Position numbers and translations under genes: made by a program. Positions 1 through 11,225 of a stretch of DNA of 64,000 nt are shown here, one piece after another (the stretch's first letter is position 1; every line of letters begins with the position of its first letter). The DNA is from Flaccisagitta enflata (Eukaryota; Chaetognatha; Sagittoidea; Aphragmophora): the NCBI GenBank assembly GCA_965153355.1, contig OZ231126.1, positions 111,290,001-111,354,000 of the forward strand, in the 5' to 3' direction. The notes beneath the pieces were generated by a model. That model ran no database searches, had not been told where the DNA came from, and saw nothing but the letters and a program-made list of their open reading frames with translations.

Positions 1-2615
1 TTGCACTTGTCGCAAGTGATCGTCGACGGACACGCCTTGGCGAGATGGCCTCCTTCGAGGCATCTGAAGCAGATGCCCAAGTTTTTGTTGAATTTCCGGC
101 GGTCCGACGCGTTCATCTCGCCATAAGTGGTGCAATTCGCTAGACCGTGTTTTCCGTCGCAACGGGGACAGAGGCCCGGCGCCGTTTTTGAAGCCGGCGT
201 CGGCGTCGCGTCCTTCTTTGCGGCGGTGTTAGCGGTCGTCGCGGAAATTTTGGCCGATGTAGCGGGCTTGTTTTGGTTGTTGTTGCGATGGTATCCTGAT
301 AACATTTCAGAAATGGTTTGCTCTTCATCAATGAAGTCAAGAAAATCAGCAAATTTCAAATCTGAACCATTTTTCTTCCTATACCTCACAACTTTCTTTG
401 CCCACTTATCTTTTAGGAAGGGAAGCTTCTTCTCGACGATCGTCTTGACCACCAACTTGTTCTCGAAGTCGTCCGCTTTTTTGGTTTCGGTTGCGAACGA
501 ATGGACGCTCATCAACCGCGCGTAGAAATCGAGCATTCCGTTGTGATCTTTTTCGTCGATCGCTTTTCCCTGCAGTACTTCGTCAAGCATCTCCAACGCG
601 GTCTCTTGGCGCATCCCGAACTTCTTCGTCAACTTTTCCAACGCCTCGTCGACGGCCGACTCCGACTTCTTCAGCGTCTCCGCCTCGATCAGCTTGAAGG
701 CCGATCCCTCAAACCAATGCTGCAATTCGTTCAGCATTTGCTTCTTGGATACGCCCGGGATCTCCATCGCCTCGTTGAAGATTTTCATATGCTTTTCGAA
801 GTCCATTCTTTTGGTCGTGTTTCCGGAGAACTTTTTGGCGGGTCTTGCTTCCTTCAGCTGGTGGATAGCCGTTTGCTTTAGCGCCGCCTCCAACTGTTGT
901 CGCTGCAGTCGCAAGATGCTCGTCATTAGCGTGTCTGAGACGTTTGAAGCATGGCTGCTCGCATTGCTGGAAGCTATCGACGGCGCCTTCGAACGTGTCG
1001 ACGATGATCTTGACACGATTGACGAGCGGCTGGGGCTTTTCAATACTTGCGGATGTATCGTCGCCGGTGCATCCGTCTTTACCCCCGGCTTCTCGTCTTG
1101 ATCTCTCTCTTTGTTCTTTCTTGTTCTCCTGGTTCCATTTTCTTTGGTTTCACGTCACCCAATTTACGGAAAGGCATTGTCGGTGGTTTTTTGACCTCCT
1201 TCTTAACCTCTTTTTCCTTTTTTGGGTCTTCGGCGTAAAGTTTCTTTTTTGACTTTCGCAGTGGATCCGGTAGCGATCTCTCTGGGATTGACGGCGTCTT
1301 TTCTTCCACCTCCTTCTTAGCCGTCGACGTCGGTCTCGACGTCACTCCGTTCACCCACGCGCTCGTCAATGCGTCCGGAGTTTCGCCACCGAATGCTGCA
1401 CCTGCGGCGGTCATCTCCAATCCGGCGCCAGCATCCCTCAACTTTTCTCCCTCATCGGCGGCGCCACTTGCCGTCGACTGGTCGTCTTCGGCCGCTGTTA
1501 TTAGATCCTGCAGTTCTGCCGCATTTTTGTCAATATTGTCCAATTCCTTTTTGTGGAGGGTCTTGTCGAGGTCTTTTTGTCTTTGTATATCTTGGATTAT
1601 GCTCTGATGGAAAGCAATATCCGCGTCCGCTTGCGCGTCGTTGGACTTTATTCGTTCCTTTTCGGCTTCCCTTTTTCTCTGTCTGTCTTTCTCCACTTGT
1701 TGTGACATCACCGTCGATGTTTTTCTCCTCTGAGATCCCTTCTTTGACGACCTTGTCGAGTGTGTTGTCGACTTGGCATTTCCCGCGTCATCCTCGCGTT
1801 CGGGATCAGCATGTGGAGCAACGGAGGTGGTCACGCTTTTGAGGTTTTTTGGCCTCTTTGTCTTTTTTGTTGGCCTCTGCCGCCTTCCACCGTTCATCTT
1901 CAACTAATTGAAAACCGGGTGGAAGTGGTCGAGTTTTTGGCCGAGTGGAGTCATCTGTTGTGAGCGCCGCCGCCGCCGCGGGGGGTGTCGCTGGAGGAGG
2001 AGGAGGAGGAGGATGTGACGGGGTTTGGCGTCTTTCCGGCGTCTGACTGCCGACTACGTTTCCGAGCGCCTTCTTTCCGGCAGTCACAGTCAACGATACT
2101 TTTTTCCTCAGTGAGTTCAGCATCGACGCCGGCGGTGTATTTTCCGGAGGCGCCGTCTCTTTCGTCACTTCCGGTCTCTCCTTTCCTTCCTCTTCGCCTT
2201 CACCCTTTCCGCTCGTCCTGCTTTCGTGCAGCAGCGGTAATCTCCCCATCGCTCCGACGTCTTCCGCCGGGTCGTCAACTGTCTCGTCGACGTCCCCTGC
2301 CGATTGCGTCTTGAAGTGAGATTCGAGCGTTATTTTGTATCGAACCATGTCTTGCATCAATTGTCCGGCCATTTCCTTGGCGTTGGGCTCGTTGTCAATT
2401 TTGCAAGCATTGTAATTGTCTAATCGCTTTTCGTAGAGGTCGCAGAAGGAGTTGCTTTTTGAGTTTAATTCCGTTTGCGCTTCCTCCGACGGTGTTTTTG
2501 TCGCATGGTCGAGGGCAAGCGTCATCGAATTAAAGCTTTTCTCCAATTCTCGCCTCACGTGTGCAACGATGCGCAGGTCCCATACTGTGGCTTCGATCGG
2601 TCTGATATTCGCCAT
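1..2615 (-). pseudogene. gag: BEL/Pao-type retrotransposon gag, frameshifted and truncated by window edge
   Basis: A gag polyprotein of an LTR retrotransposon, which would coat and package its RNA. It reads leftwards from the ATG at 2615 (MANIRPIEATVW) in three successive frames: 2615-1806, 1903-1079 and about 1155-1. The N-terminal third is helical and charged, followed by a Pro/Ser/Thr-rich linker and a KE-rich coiled segment. The last frame carries a DUF1759-like core starting near PAKKFSGNTTKRMDF (about 850-800), then two zinc knuckles: CPRCDGKHGLANC (132-170) and CFRCLEGGHLAKAC (30-71). This paired-knuckle arrangement, with a run of about 18 residues between, is typical of BEL/Pao gag. 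Two frame changes (1806-1903 and 1079-1155) mean this copy is either broken or has assembly indels. Protease, RT and integrase would lie left of position 1. The family is fairly sure; the intact frame structure is not known. Confidence 0.75.
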
Positions 2616-3063
2616 AGTATCTGGTGTTACCTATGTGTTGTGCTCGTGTATAGTGGGGAGGAATGATATAGGGTTAGCAATTTTCACCAGCGGCTTTGGT
2701 GTTTAAATACTGTAAAGAACCGTAGAAAATACTGTCTCGTACCGTCGTCAGGATCTCGCTGTCCACACGACTTCCAGTTGAGGGCGCCACTTCCGGTATG
2801 AGAGCGTCATTGTCACGCCAATCGCGTCGGTAAGGTCACTTCCGGTGGCGCTGATCCCATCGTCAGTCTGTGGATGCTATCTCTAATCACTAGGTAAGAA
2901 AGTGTATTTAAACTATTATGTACAGAAAGAGAAAGAGGGAGAAACAGAAGAGAGAGGGGGGAAGGATTGGTTAATGTCTACAACTAACTAGCTAGTGTGT
3001 ATCATTAATAACTACCTCAATCAATTCAATCAATTGTCAACAAATGTAGCCAAGTACACTCAC
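2616..3063. other. Leader/LTR candidate region of the BEL/Pao element
   Basis: Between the gag start and the nearest host exon there is no convincing gene. On the minus strand, 170 bases upstream of the gag ATG, a TGGCGCC core (about 2780-2787) could be the start of a tRNA-Lys-like primer binding site. The expected CA at the LTR end is not seen next to it, so the LTR border is not fixed. A pyrimidine-rich stretch (minus strand, about 2920-2970) precedes it. Confidence 0.25.
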
Positions 3064-3129
3064 CACAGGTTCCACTGTAATCCCCAAAGTGCTTCCAGGT
3101 TGAATTGCTTGTTAAAATACACTGATTAA
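3064..3129 (-). CDS. Host gene exon E (minus strand, 66 bp)
   Basis: The minus strand shows a strong acceptor (TTCTTTCTTTCAG, ending at 3130) and a GTGAGT donor (starting at 3063). Only one frame is open. It encodes about 21 residues including NQCILTSNSTW and FGDYSGTC, with two cysteines and an NST glycosylation sequon, so an extracellular segment is possible. The phase (two leading bases, one trailing) fits joining from exon A at 4306-4397. I do not recognise the protein. Confidence 0.45.
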
Positions 3130-3296
3130 CTGAAAGAAAGAATGCATCCAGATAATCAAATATATCATTACAAGCAAATGAACAGTAACGCCAACGAAAG
3201 GACAATGAAATAGATCGCAGTACAAAGGCGCCAAATGCCAAAATATCAACGATATTCCACACAATCGCACGGTACTGTGACATACGGACTTAAAAG

Positions 3297-4328
3297 TTGG
3301 ATCCTCATGTGATAATAAGCCACTCGTTGGGATCAACTGGTTCTTTGATAGCTTGTCGACATAATGTCCAGCTATTTGGATTAGATTACAACCAGCCAAA
3401 GCTATTTAGAAAGGATGAGCTAACTAAAATGAAATCTAACAGAAGCCTCTGTGTTTGGATATCAAATAAATATTCAGAATTAGAGGCAGAGCTAGATGGC
3501 AAGGTCATAGAGACCATCAAGAAAAGGAACCGATTGCTACTTAAAAATCCAATTTTAGGCTCTGTTACTAAATTCAGCGGTCAACATTATAGCTACTACG
3601 ATGATATCTACAATTTGTCCAGTATTGAGTTCCTTAACTTCACAGGAATCTATGATAATGTGACTTAGCATTGGCAGGACTTGAAAGAAGTAGTTATCAA
3701 AAAACTAAATATGAATAGCGGACTTGGCGTCCTTCAAACAATTACCATGACGATAGCTAGTATCTCTTTCGGCTACCTACTACTCAAGGGGATACTTTAT
3801 GTCCGTCGAAGACAGAAAAACAAAAGGAGCAGATATGGTGAGAGCAGAAAGATAGCAGACAACACACGGGTCAACTACGAAAAGGACGGAGCAGCAGGAG
3901 TCAATATATGCATAGTTGTTGAAGCAGAAGACGCTTCAGAGCAGCAGGATGATGAAATAAGGGTTGAAAGAAAGGACAAAAAGGCTAAGCGTGCGAAATC
4001 AAAAACTCGAGCTTCTTCTTTGGCGACAGTCACTGGGGAGGAAGAGTTAATGGATGACGTTGCGCGAGACCCAACCAAGTATCCTCTGATAGGCATGCAC
4101 AGTGATCCGGTTTCCCAAGGAGCAAAACATCACTGTGATGGCGAATATTGCGCTTTCTGCTACGCCAAGAAGCAGTGTGACGTCTGCAAGGAAAAGGGTT
4201 GTAGGGTATGTGTATTAGTGGCAGAAGGTTTTAACAAATTAAGCAAGATGGGAGTGATTTCACTCAAGGATTTGAACCAGGAGGAAGAAAAACCGACCAC
4301 CTCACCTTTGTCCTCTAAAACAAATTGA
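3297..4328 (+). pseudogene. Envelope-like single-pass membrane protein remnant with in-frame TAG
   Basis: Two open stretches in the same frame, 3297-3665 and 3681-4328, are separated by a TAG at 3666-3668. Together they look like the C-terminal half of a viral-type glycoprotein. There is an ectodomain with NLSS, NFT and NVT sequons, a helical pre-membrane segment, a membrane span near TITMTIASISFGYLLL (about 3735-3790), a basic stop-transfer RRRQKNKR, then a long charged tail. The tail ends in a cysteine cluster (CDGEYCAFCYAKKQCDVCKE, about 4136-4195). Further coding-like sequence in another frame lies at about 3130-3300, so the 5' part is also broken. It could be the envelope of a retroelement or of a chuvirus- or phlebovirus-like insertion; the fusion family cannot be told from this. 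Its 3' end overlaps host exon A on the other strand. Confidence 0.35.
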
Positions 4329-4397
4329 CACGCCGACGAACCTACTTTGAGTTCGGTGGACTCGGCTAATGTTTGAGTGAAGGCCGAAGCGAGCAAT
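4306..4397 (-). CDS. Host gene exon A (minus strand, 92 bp)
   Basis: Acceptor TTTTCACCTCAG ends at 4398 and donor GTGAGG starts at 4305. One open frame encodes about 30 residues (LLASAFTQTLAESTE, then SSACQFVLEDK). It needs two bases before it and leaves one after, so it joins exon E in frame. It resembles exon B in sequence around TCAAACATTAGCCGA, so the two descend from one duplicated exon. The intron motif CAATATGCAAA sits 17-27 bases upstream of the acceptor. Confidence 0.5.
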
Positions 4398-4753
4398 CTG
4401 AGGTGAAAACAAATTTGCATATTGTTAAACTGGGTTTGGGTTACAAGCAAGGACTCATATAAACCAGAGCGTCCTTAACACAGCGTTATAACATGTTCAT
4501 CTCAGATACTCTCACTATTGGACACCGGGATTTTGACAAAAAAGAAACAACCAATTCATCACTCAGCATCCTTTACAAATTTTCAGACGTTCAACCATCA
4601 TAATGCACAGTAACAATCTCATTCACCTACAACCAATACTTCATTACCAAAAATACACTACCAACCATCATCAAAGCTTTAACTTTGGAAGGCTTACTCA
4701 TGAAACTCATGTTTCAAACATTGAGAGGCCTAGCATACGACAGATCAACTCAC

Positions 4754-4832
4754 CTTGCCTAGAGATCCTTGGATGATCGGCTAAAATTTGAGCGATGAGG
4801 CCCATGATCATCAATGATCATTTGAGGTTGAT
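4754..4832 (-). CDS. Host gene exon B (79 bp), no fully open frame
   Basis: Clear acceptor (TTGCTTTCAG) and donor (GTGAGTTG) on the minus strand, with CAATATGCAAA 27-37 bases upstream of the acceptor. All three frames meet a stop, the best one only near the 3' end. It is homologous to exon A. It may be a decayed duplicate, a noncoding exon, or an exon whose inclusion would introduce a stop. Confidence 0.4.
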
Positions 4833-5193
4833 CTGAAAGCAATTGAGAAAAAGATAAATTTGCATATTGCCATGGAGACTAAGAAACAACATCACGATAG
4901 CAAATCACATTAATGTTTGATGAACCTTTGACATTGACATATATGCTGACAATGAATGCTCCTGTGACATTTGAGAGCATTAATTATGTTCATCAACCTT
5001 CGTGACACTGAAACCTTAAACAGTGACTGTGGACCAGACAGATTGAAACAGACATTGACGACCAGACAGATTCAGTTTATCTTTGGACTAAGTACATCTC
5101 AAAATGTGGTAACACCTTTCTCTATCTTTCTGGCAACCGGCCTCTTTAGGATCTTTTGATTCTAGTTATAAGATGGCCAGCTTTTGTACATAC

Positions 5194-5331
5194 CTCGTGA
5201 AGTGAAGTGACCATTGATTGACTCGTTCTTTCCCTGTCGTTCTATCCTCTTCGATCGTTCTGTTTTTCATTGACCGCATGCGATGATTGACGTTTATGAG
5301 CGGATCGATGAAAACCCACACTTGAGGAGGC
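5194..5331 (-). CDS. Host gene exon C (minus strand, 138 bp)
   Basis: Acceptor CCCTTGCTCAG and donor GTATGT flank a 138-bp exon with one open frame of 45 complete codons (PPQVWVFIDPLINVN.., ending near WSLHFTR). Its length is a multiple of three, so it could be skipped without a frame change. Its end phase fits joining to exon A (4306-4397) but not to exon B. CAATATGCAAA lies 19-29 bases upstream of the acceptor. The protein is not recognised. Confidence 0.5.
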
Positions 5332-5748
5332 CTGAGCAAGGGAAAAAGATTTGCATATTGCAGACTTGAGGATGGTAACTCATAGGCAATTACTGTGCTA
5401 CACTTCCACAAAAATAACACATAAATGTCTTGAAAACCATCTGCCTTGTCCGTATTAAGATTCATGGTGTAATTCGAATATGCATTTGTGAAACTCATCT
5501 GATGCACGATAAATTTTGAACGCAGTGCTGATTTAATTGCTCAATGAAATGAATATCATAGTTAAAATCTGAGCTGTATACCTTTTTTTATATCTTCACC
5601 TTTTATGCAACGACATTTCATCTTTCTGGCAAGGGCCTCCTTGTAGACTTCGGGTTGCAATTACAGGAATGGCCAGCCTTGTAAGCCTACTGCTATACTG
5701 TGATACTACTGTACAGACAAATGTTTAGAATAGTTCATAGTTTCTCAC

Positions 5749-5834
5749 CTGTCGACGAAAAGGCGTCCTCAGGTTTTGTTTTGCCATCATGATCTCTCTT
5801 CGCGATTGAGCTCAGGCAGGTTTGGGTCGGGCAC
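5749..5834 (-). CDS. Host gene exon D (minus strand, 86 bp)
   Basis: Acceptor TTCTCTCTCACAG and donor GTGAGAAAC. One frame is open (CPTQTCLSSIAKRDHDG, then DAFSST). Its start and end phases equal those of exon A, not those needed to join exon C, so D and A could be alternative versions of one exon. CAATATGCAAA lies 39-49 bases upstream of the acceptor. The introns after D and C also share a stretch (CTTTCTGGCAA..GGCCTC, plus strand about 5130 and 5625), showing that exon plus intron was duplicated. Confidence 0.45.
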
Positions 5835-5989
5835 CTGTGAGAGAGAACAAAAAGATGGATAGCTTGAAGTTATTTGCATATTGCAGTGATGTGATTGCAG
5901 TTCAAGAAAATCAATTCGATAAAGATCACACACAGTCATGCTATTGAGTATGACACTATTGGATAGGAGCAGCTGATGTTTTGGGCAGC

Positions 5990-6597
5990 GCAACTGAAAT
6001 AGTTATTTCATGATTATCCTAATCGACATCCTCCTTTACCCTACCAAAATGGGCCGGGTTCAAAAACGGTTATTGCTCAAATCTAAAGTGATACCTATCA
6101 AAGAAAGTACAACGGGATGTTGCCATAACTATTTTAATGACTTTCCTAGGTCAAATACCTACTAAAGGAAGGTCTGTAAGGGGAATGAAGTCTAGAATGG
6201 AACCGAGACTTGGGGGAATATGGACTAAAGTGGGTCCGCGTTATTCTATCCCTCTGTGCCTATGTCAACCCCACGTGCTTATCTACGCATATACCCACTC
6301 AATTACGCATAAAAAGTCTCTCTCCCTCTCGATCCTCTCCTTCAGTATAGATCCCCTATCGATCTCTTGCGCGTTTGCTGTATGACTTGCACTTTTTGTA
6401 TCTTGCGCTATTCCTGACTATAAAAGCTGCCCCCATCCCCACATGTGACCTTTTCTTGTGATTGCTTTTGTACCATACTGTTTATCTGTTGATAAATTAT
6501 AAGTAAATCACAAACTATAAACATTCAATATTTTCTTACTAAATGATTGGGTCCCATGCCCAATCTACGGGTCCATTTGTTTCTAAACAGTCTGCAC

Positions 6598-6599
<2 letters not shown>
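5990..6599. other. No gene; possible LTR or promoter fragment
   Basis: No coding frame is convincing here. A TATAAAAG box at about 6420, followed by an AT-rich stretch and the small hairpin ATTGGG..CCCAAT (about 6545-6565), resembles the promoter end of an LTR. No paired copy, CA end or primer site could be established. Confidence 0.2.

Positions 6600-6675
<76 letters not shown>
6600..6675. repeat. (CT)n microsatellite
   Basis: An almost pure CT dinucleotide run of about 76 bases. Confidence 0.98.
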
Positions 6676-6679
<4 letters not shown>

Positions 6680-7581
6680 AAACCTAAAACCGTGGGTAAA
6701 ATTATCCCATTACCCAATGGGCCTCATGAGTCACTCGACTCTGCTGCACTTCCACCCTGTGGGTTGCAATCACAACCCGGCCAACCTGACCCAACCCGAC
6801 CCGGCTCGACCCGCTAGGCCCCCCTACGGCCCTCGCCGTAGCCACAGGTGACCCACTGTGGTAGGTACCTCAACCGGACTTCCGGTCAAGGGAGAGATTT
6901 CCAGTGCTAGAAATGCAGGGAAGACAATATGGTCAGTATCATCACCCCACACCCAGCCAAAGAGACTAAAAAGAAAAGAACAGATCGGCAGTAACCATTA
7001 ACCACCTAACTGTTTTCAGAAAAAGGAAAGGAAGAAGGTAAAAGGAAAAGTTGTTTTAACAAAATTACCCCATATTGTTATATCATTCTTCTCCAAAACA
7101 AAAGTCATCAACAGGTACCGTGACCCTAAACTTAGTAGGTTTGCTGGTCTAGCAAGCAAAAGTGCAATGTTTTAGTCAAAACTGTATTAGATCAGCGCAA
7201 AAATCATAATAACATTATCATGTTAGCCCTATATCTGACCCTTCTGTGGAAATCCCTTCGTCGGTCTATCAGTCCATAAACATACCTAGAAGTTGTCAGT
7301 CCATCTATCCGTTGTTTGTTGGCGCCTCTGCCTTCCAGAATATTTTCACCACTCACTCTTTAATTCCACTCTTTGAACTTTGAGATCAAAGTCATCAAAA
7401 ATGAATTCGTAATGAAGAAAAATGAAAAGCATATGTATCGTTTTACTCTAATCATGACGTTAGAATGATATTCTTGCAATGACTATATCCACAGTAGACA
7501 CCCAATATAACAAGGAAAAAGATTATCATGTGTTTCTTTATTTTCATTTTTATTTTTGATTTCTGTTTTTTTGTTTCTCTC
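6676..7581. other. No gene seen; AACCCGACCC-type short repeats at its left end
   Basis: The stretch holds GC-rich degenerate AACCCGACCC repeats (about 6770-6830) with CCTAAAACC just before, then ordinary AT-rich sequence. No open frame with splice borders was found. Confidence 0.5.
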
Positions 7582-7672
7582 TGTTTTGTTTTGTTTTGTT
7601 TTGTTTTGTTTTGTTTTGTTTTGTTTTGTTTTGTTTTGTTTTGTTTTGTTTTGTTTTGTTTTGTTTTGTTTT
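7582..7672. repeat. (TTTTG)n pentanucleotide microsatellite
   Basis: About 18 tandem copies of GTTTT. The long Lys/Asn/Thr-type and Phe/Cys-type frames across it are only the repeat read as codons. Confidence 0.97.
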
Positions 7673-8245
7673 TGTTTACTGTTGAGCGAACCGATCCAAA
7701 GATTATAGAAGATGATACAAATGAAAAAATAAAACAACTATTGATAAAAACCAAGATTCGCTTTCATAGAATATTGAATATATCTGCCTTTTCACTGAAC
7801 ATAATTGTATGTTTCAACCTAAATATGTAAGCACTTCCAAAAATTATCTAACCTCCTTTTATCTCAGTCTGGCAAACAAAACTTTGTCGCCACACATTCT
7901 TTCCCGCATTCTTCCATTCACTCCTGCATTCTTCAATTCATTCTTTTTTATTTTTTCTAGTCCCTTTTATATATGTACCACCTCTATGATATAATATATG
8001 TTTGAAATATATTGCAAGGTTCTGAAAGGTAAAATTGATGAACTAGATCTGTCTGCACCCTTTTGTTATACTCAGGTATGGGTTAGACTTAGCAAGGTAA
8101 GGGGTTAGATGAATCATGGAAAAGAACAAAGCATAGGAAGAACTCCGGGATGGCCAATGCACAGAAAAATCATGTTCATCAGTGACTAAATCTTATATTC
8201 TACAAAAAAAATTTCAAGATAAAAGTGTGCGTTATTGAAAATGTT

Positions 8246-8308
8246 ATATACATACATACATACATACATACATACATACATTCATACATACATACATACA
8301 TACATACA

Positions 8309-8340
<32 letters not shown>
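8246..8340. repeat. (CATA)n tetranucleotide microsatellite
   Basis: About 23 copies of CATA with one TTCA interruption. Confidence 0.97.
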
Positions 8341-8342
<2 letters not shown>

Positions 8343-9735
8343 CAAACATACATACAGACATACTGACCTAAAGATACAAATTTCATGGAAGAAACATTCA
8401 ACAACATTTTGCGTTCATTCTTCTAAATTTCTTTTCTATTTCTTTTTTTCTCTCTCCCCACTTTTTTTCTGATTTTGTTCGGGATCCAAAAACAAGCGCC
8501 AGGGCTCGAAAATATTCTTGTCCGCCTACAATTGATTTAAAAAACTGTCTCATATCTTATCTATATATCACCAATTTTACTCCCATCCCTTCTTCTAAAC
8601 AGTGAAACCCTTTCAAAAAAGCCCGTCTGAAAAAAAAAGGCAAAGTTGAAAAATGAAAATTAGTGAGTCAAGATTGACTTCACTAAGAAATTAAAAGCAT
8701 TATATTAGTTCTGATAACATACCTAATATTAGAAAAAAAAATATCACTATCAAAAATAAACAAATACATTTATATGCAATCTACCTTCTTATATATTGAA
8801 TAGCCTACAATTGCGATGATACACATTGTAGAACCCTGATCCCTTGTCAAATATCGATGCCATCATTTACTACCCTCCCACTCTTTCATTTATCAAGATA
8901 TGCCTCTTTAGGTAGATGGTCAAATTTGTAAATTACACCACACACATTCCCCGACCCACCTGAGCAAAATTTGACCATAACAGACAAAGATGTAACATAA
9001 AACTCCGCAAACCCACCCCATGAACAAACGAGCAAGCAGACCAGCTACTGAGAGTTACAGGATCGACCCAACAAAAAAAGAAAGCACTCAATTACGCACG
9101 CCAAGGTTTCACGCCCACTCGGACCAGACAGCCAGACAAAAGGAGAAAAGAGGCACAGACTACCACATTACCAACCTAAAAAAACGAGTCAACGGCAACC
9201 AAAATCCTAACTCCAAAGTCGCGGAGAAAATTGATGGCCCCAAAAATTTTACATCAAGCCCCAAGAAAAGCAGAAAATGATCACAAAAATATAATTCAGC
9301 CGACCCAGAGACCCATTTTCCCCATGCAACAAAAATATACCCCGCTGCCACCATGTAGTGAACATAGCCTTTTGGGCCAATTCAAGACATGGTGACAACC
9401 TTTATGAGCCTAACCCTACAAAAACCCAATAAACCATTTATAACTTGCCAAGTGATATATCTGCTAACATGTAACTGAAAAGCTTCATAAGATGTAATAG
9501 CATGGCCTAACCAGTCTCTAAAGGGGACGTGCGTCCAATTGATTTATGTTGCATGGAAGAAAGCAGGTCTCAACTTCTTACATTTTATTTGTAACCAAAG
9601 AAAGAAATAAGAAAGGTTTTAATTCTGGAAATCTCTGCCACATCATCGTGTCTAAAGCTTTTATACTTTGTTTTTGTATTTGATAATCTAAAGTTCAAAT
9701 TTCTTGATTCTTGTATAACCGCAAAAGAAATGATT
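8341..9735. other. No gene seen
   Basis: AT-rich unique-looking DNA. A short open frame at 9020-9280 has no splice sites and a composition like noncoding A-rich DNA. I could not support any feature. Confidence 0.5.
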
Positions 9736-9806
9736 CATGGATAGAAAATGTAAAATTCTAAACGTAGTACCCCCTGAACCATTACACAAGTACCTCACCG
9801 GCAAGT

Positions 9807-9970
9807 ACATGATGATGATGATGATGATGATAATGGTAATGACGATGATGATGATGATAATTTTGAGGATGATGATTATGAAGATGACAGTGATGCTGAG
9901 GATGATAATAATGATAATGATGATGAGTTGAAGACAATAAGATGATGATGACTATGATGGTGATGGTGAT
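9807..9970. repeat. Imperfect (GAT)n repeat
   Basis: An imperfect GATGAT/GATAAT tract ending 18 bases before the acceptor of the exon at 9989. Confidence 0.95.
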
Positions 9971-9988
9971 GGTGATAATTTGTTTCAG

Positions 9989-10105
9989 ATACTCACCGTG
10001 AGTCTCAAGCAAACGATGCATGAGTATCAGGAATTTGCGTCGAAGAATCAAGTTTTTGTGGATGACAAAAGCGTGGGCCACAATCCGAATCATGTTTCTG
10101 GGGAG
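9989..10105 (+). CDS. Internal host exon, 39 codons
   Basis: TTTGTTTCAG (acceptor ending 9988) and a GTTAAG donor (from 10106) flank exactly 39 codons open in one frame only, starting ILTVSLKQTMHEYQEF and ending NPNHVSGE. Composition and length are those of an ordinary internal exon of a helical soluble protein. A further acceptor (TTTTCATCCACAG, ending 10334) lies downstream. The terminal exon at 13014 may belong to the same gene, but the phases need at least one exon between. The product is not recognised. Confidence 0.5.
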
Positions 10106-10437
10106 GTTAAGTGATAGCAGCCTTTTTGTTCGTGACAGAATTTATGATACATATATCATTCAAAGGGTGGGTGTCGTCGTCGTCATTGGTGAAAGCTAAG
10201 TGCCGCCTTGCAGGTAGGCCGGGATTTCCGTGTATCTCCTTAAATTTTCTTTAAAATTGATTAATAGCGACCACGTTATTATTAAAATCATTGCAAGCTT
10301 TTAAATCTTGACTTCTGACATTTTCATCCACAGGCGATCTACATTTCCTCCTGATGGTCTATGGCATGTCACAAGCAACATTTGTTTTGCACCGTCCACA
10401 AAGACGACTTCCCAACAAGTTTGTTAAAATGCAGAGA

Positions 10438-10440
10438 GGC

Positions 10441-10511
<71 letters not shown>

Positions 10512-10519
10512 GAGAGAGG
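10438..10519. repeat. (GA)n microsatellite
   Basis: GA run with two single-base interruptions. Confidence 0.97.
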
Positions 10520-10682
10520 ATTAAGAGAAAACAAGTGACGCAAGGTCACAATATCGTTGCAGATGGGTGGGAAGGGGCATCCAACCCCCAGCCTCACCCC
10601 AACCACACCCCTCCAACACACTAACACACAAACAATAATACTTGCAGCTTCTTAAATACGCGTTTTTTGCGTTTTTTACTCG

Positions 10683-10782
10683 AGCGTGACAACGCAAGGG
10701 TGACAGACCAACGGACCAACGGACCGAAAGACCGATGGACCGATGGATGGACAAAGCCTCTTATAGAGTTGCGTGTCCGCAA
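10683..10782 (+). mobile_element. Pearl/Helitron-like repeat tail
   Basis: A degenerate tetranucleotide stretch (ACCAACGGACCGAAAGACCG..) is followed by AAAGCCTCTTATAGAGTTGCG and a short palindromic end before TTAAAAGG. The same order recurs at least 12 times in the window, on both strands. Confidence 0.6.
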
Positions 10783-10783
10783 T

Positions 10784-10851
10784 TAAAAGGAAAAAAAAGA
10801 AAAAAAAAGAAGAGGAGAGGAAAAGAAAAGAAGAAAGACAGAAAGAAAGAC

Positions 10852-10914
<63 letters not shown>

Positions 10915-10949
10915 AACAAGAAAGAAACAAGAAAGAAAAAAAAAGAAAA

Positions 10950-10981
<32 letters not shown>

Positions 10982-11034
10982 AGAAAAAAAAAGAAAGAAA
11001 GAAAAAGAAGAGAAAAAAAAAAGAAAAAAAAGAT
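10784..11034. repeat. Purine-rich (GAAA)n tract
   Basis: About 250 bases with almost only A and G on the plus strand, mostly GAAA units. Confidence 0.97.
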
Positions 11035-11225
11035 GAGGGGTCACAATATCGGATATCCTTAGAGATGGATGGGCAGGGGCGTCCAACCCCCATCCCCATC
11101 ACACTACCACCATACCATACACAAAGTGCATCTTAGACTCTTGTTTTCCCCACTTTTCGACTAGTTTCCATGGACCAACGGATAGACTGCCAGACAGATG
11201 AGGCCTCTTATAGCTATATACAAAC

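Noticed and set aside
2755-2870. Possible 39-codon exon on the minus strand between a CACAG acceptor and a GTACGAG donor
   Set aside because: The phase does not fit exon E and the region overlaps the putative retrotransposon leader.
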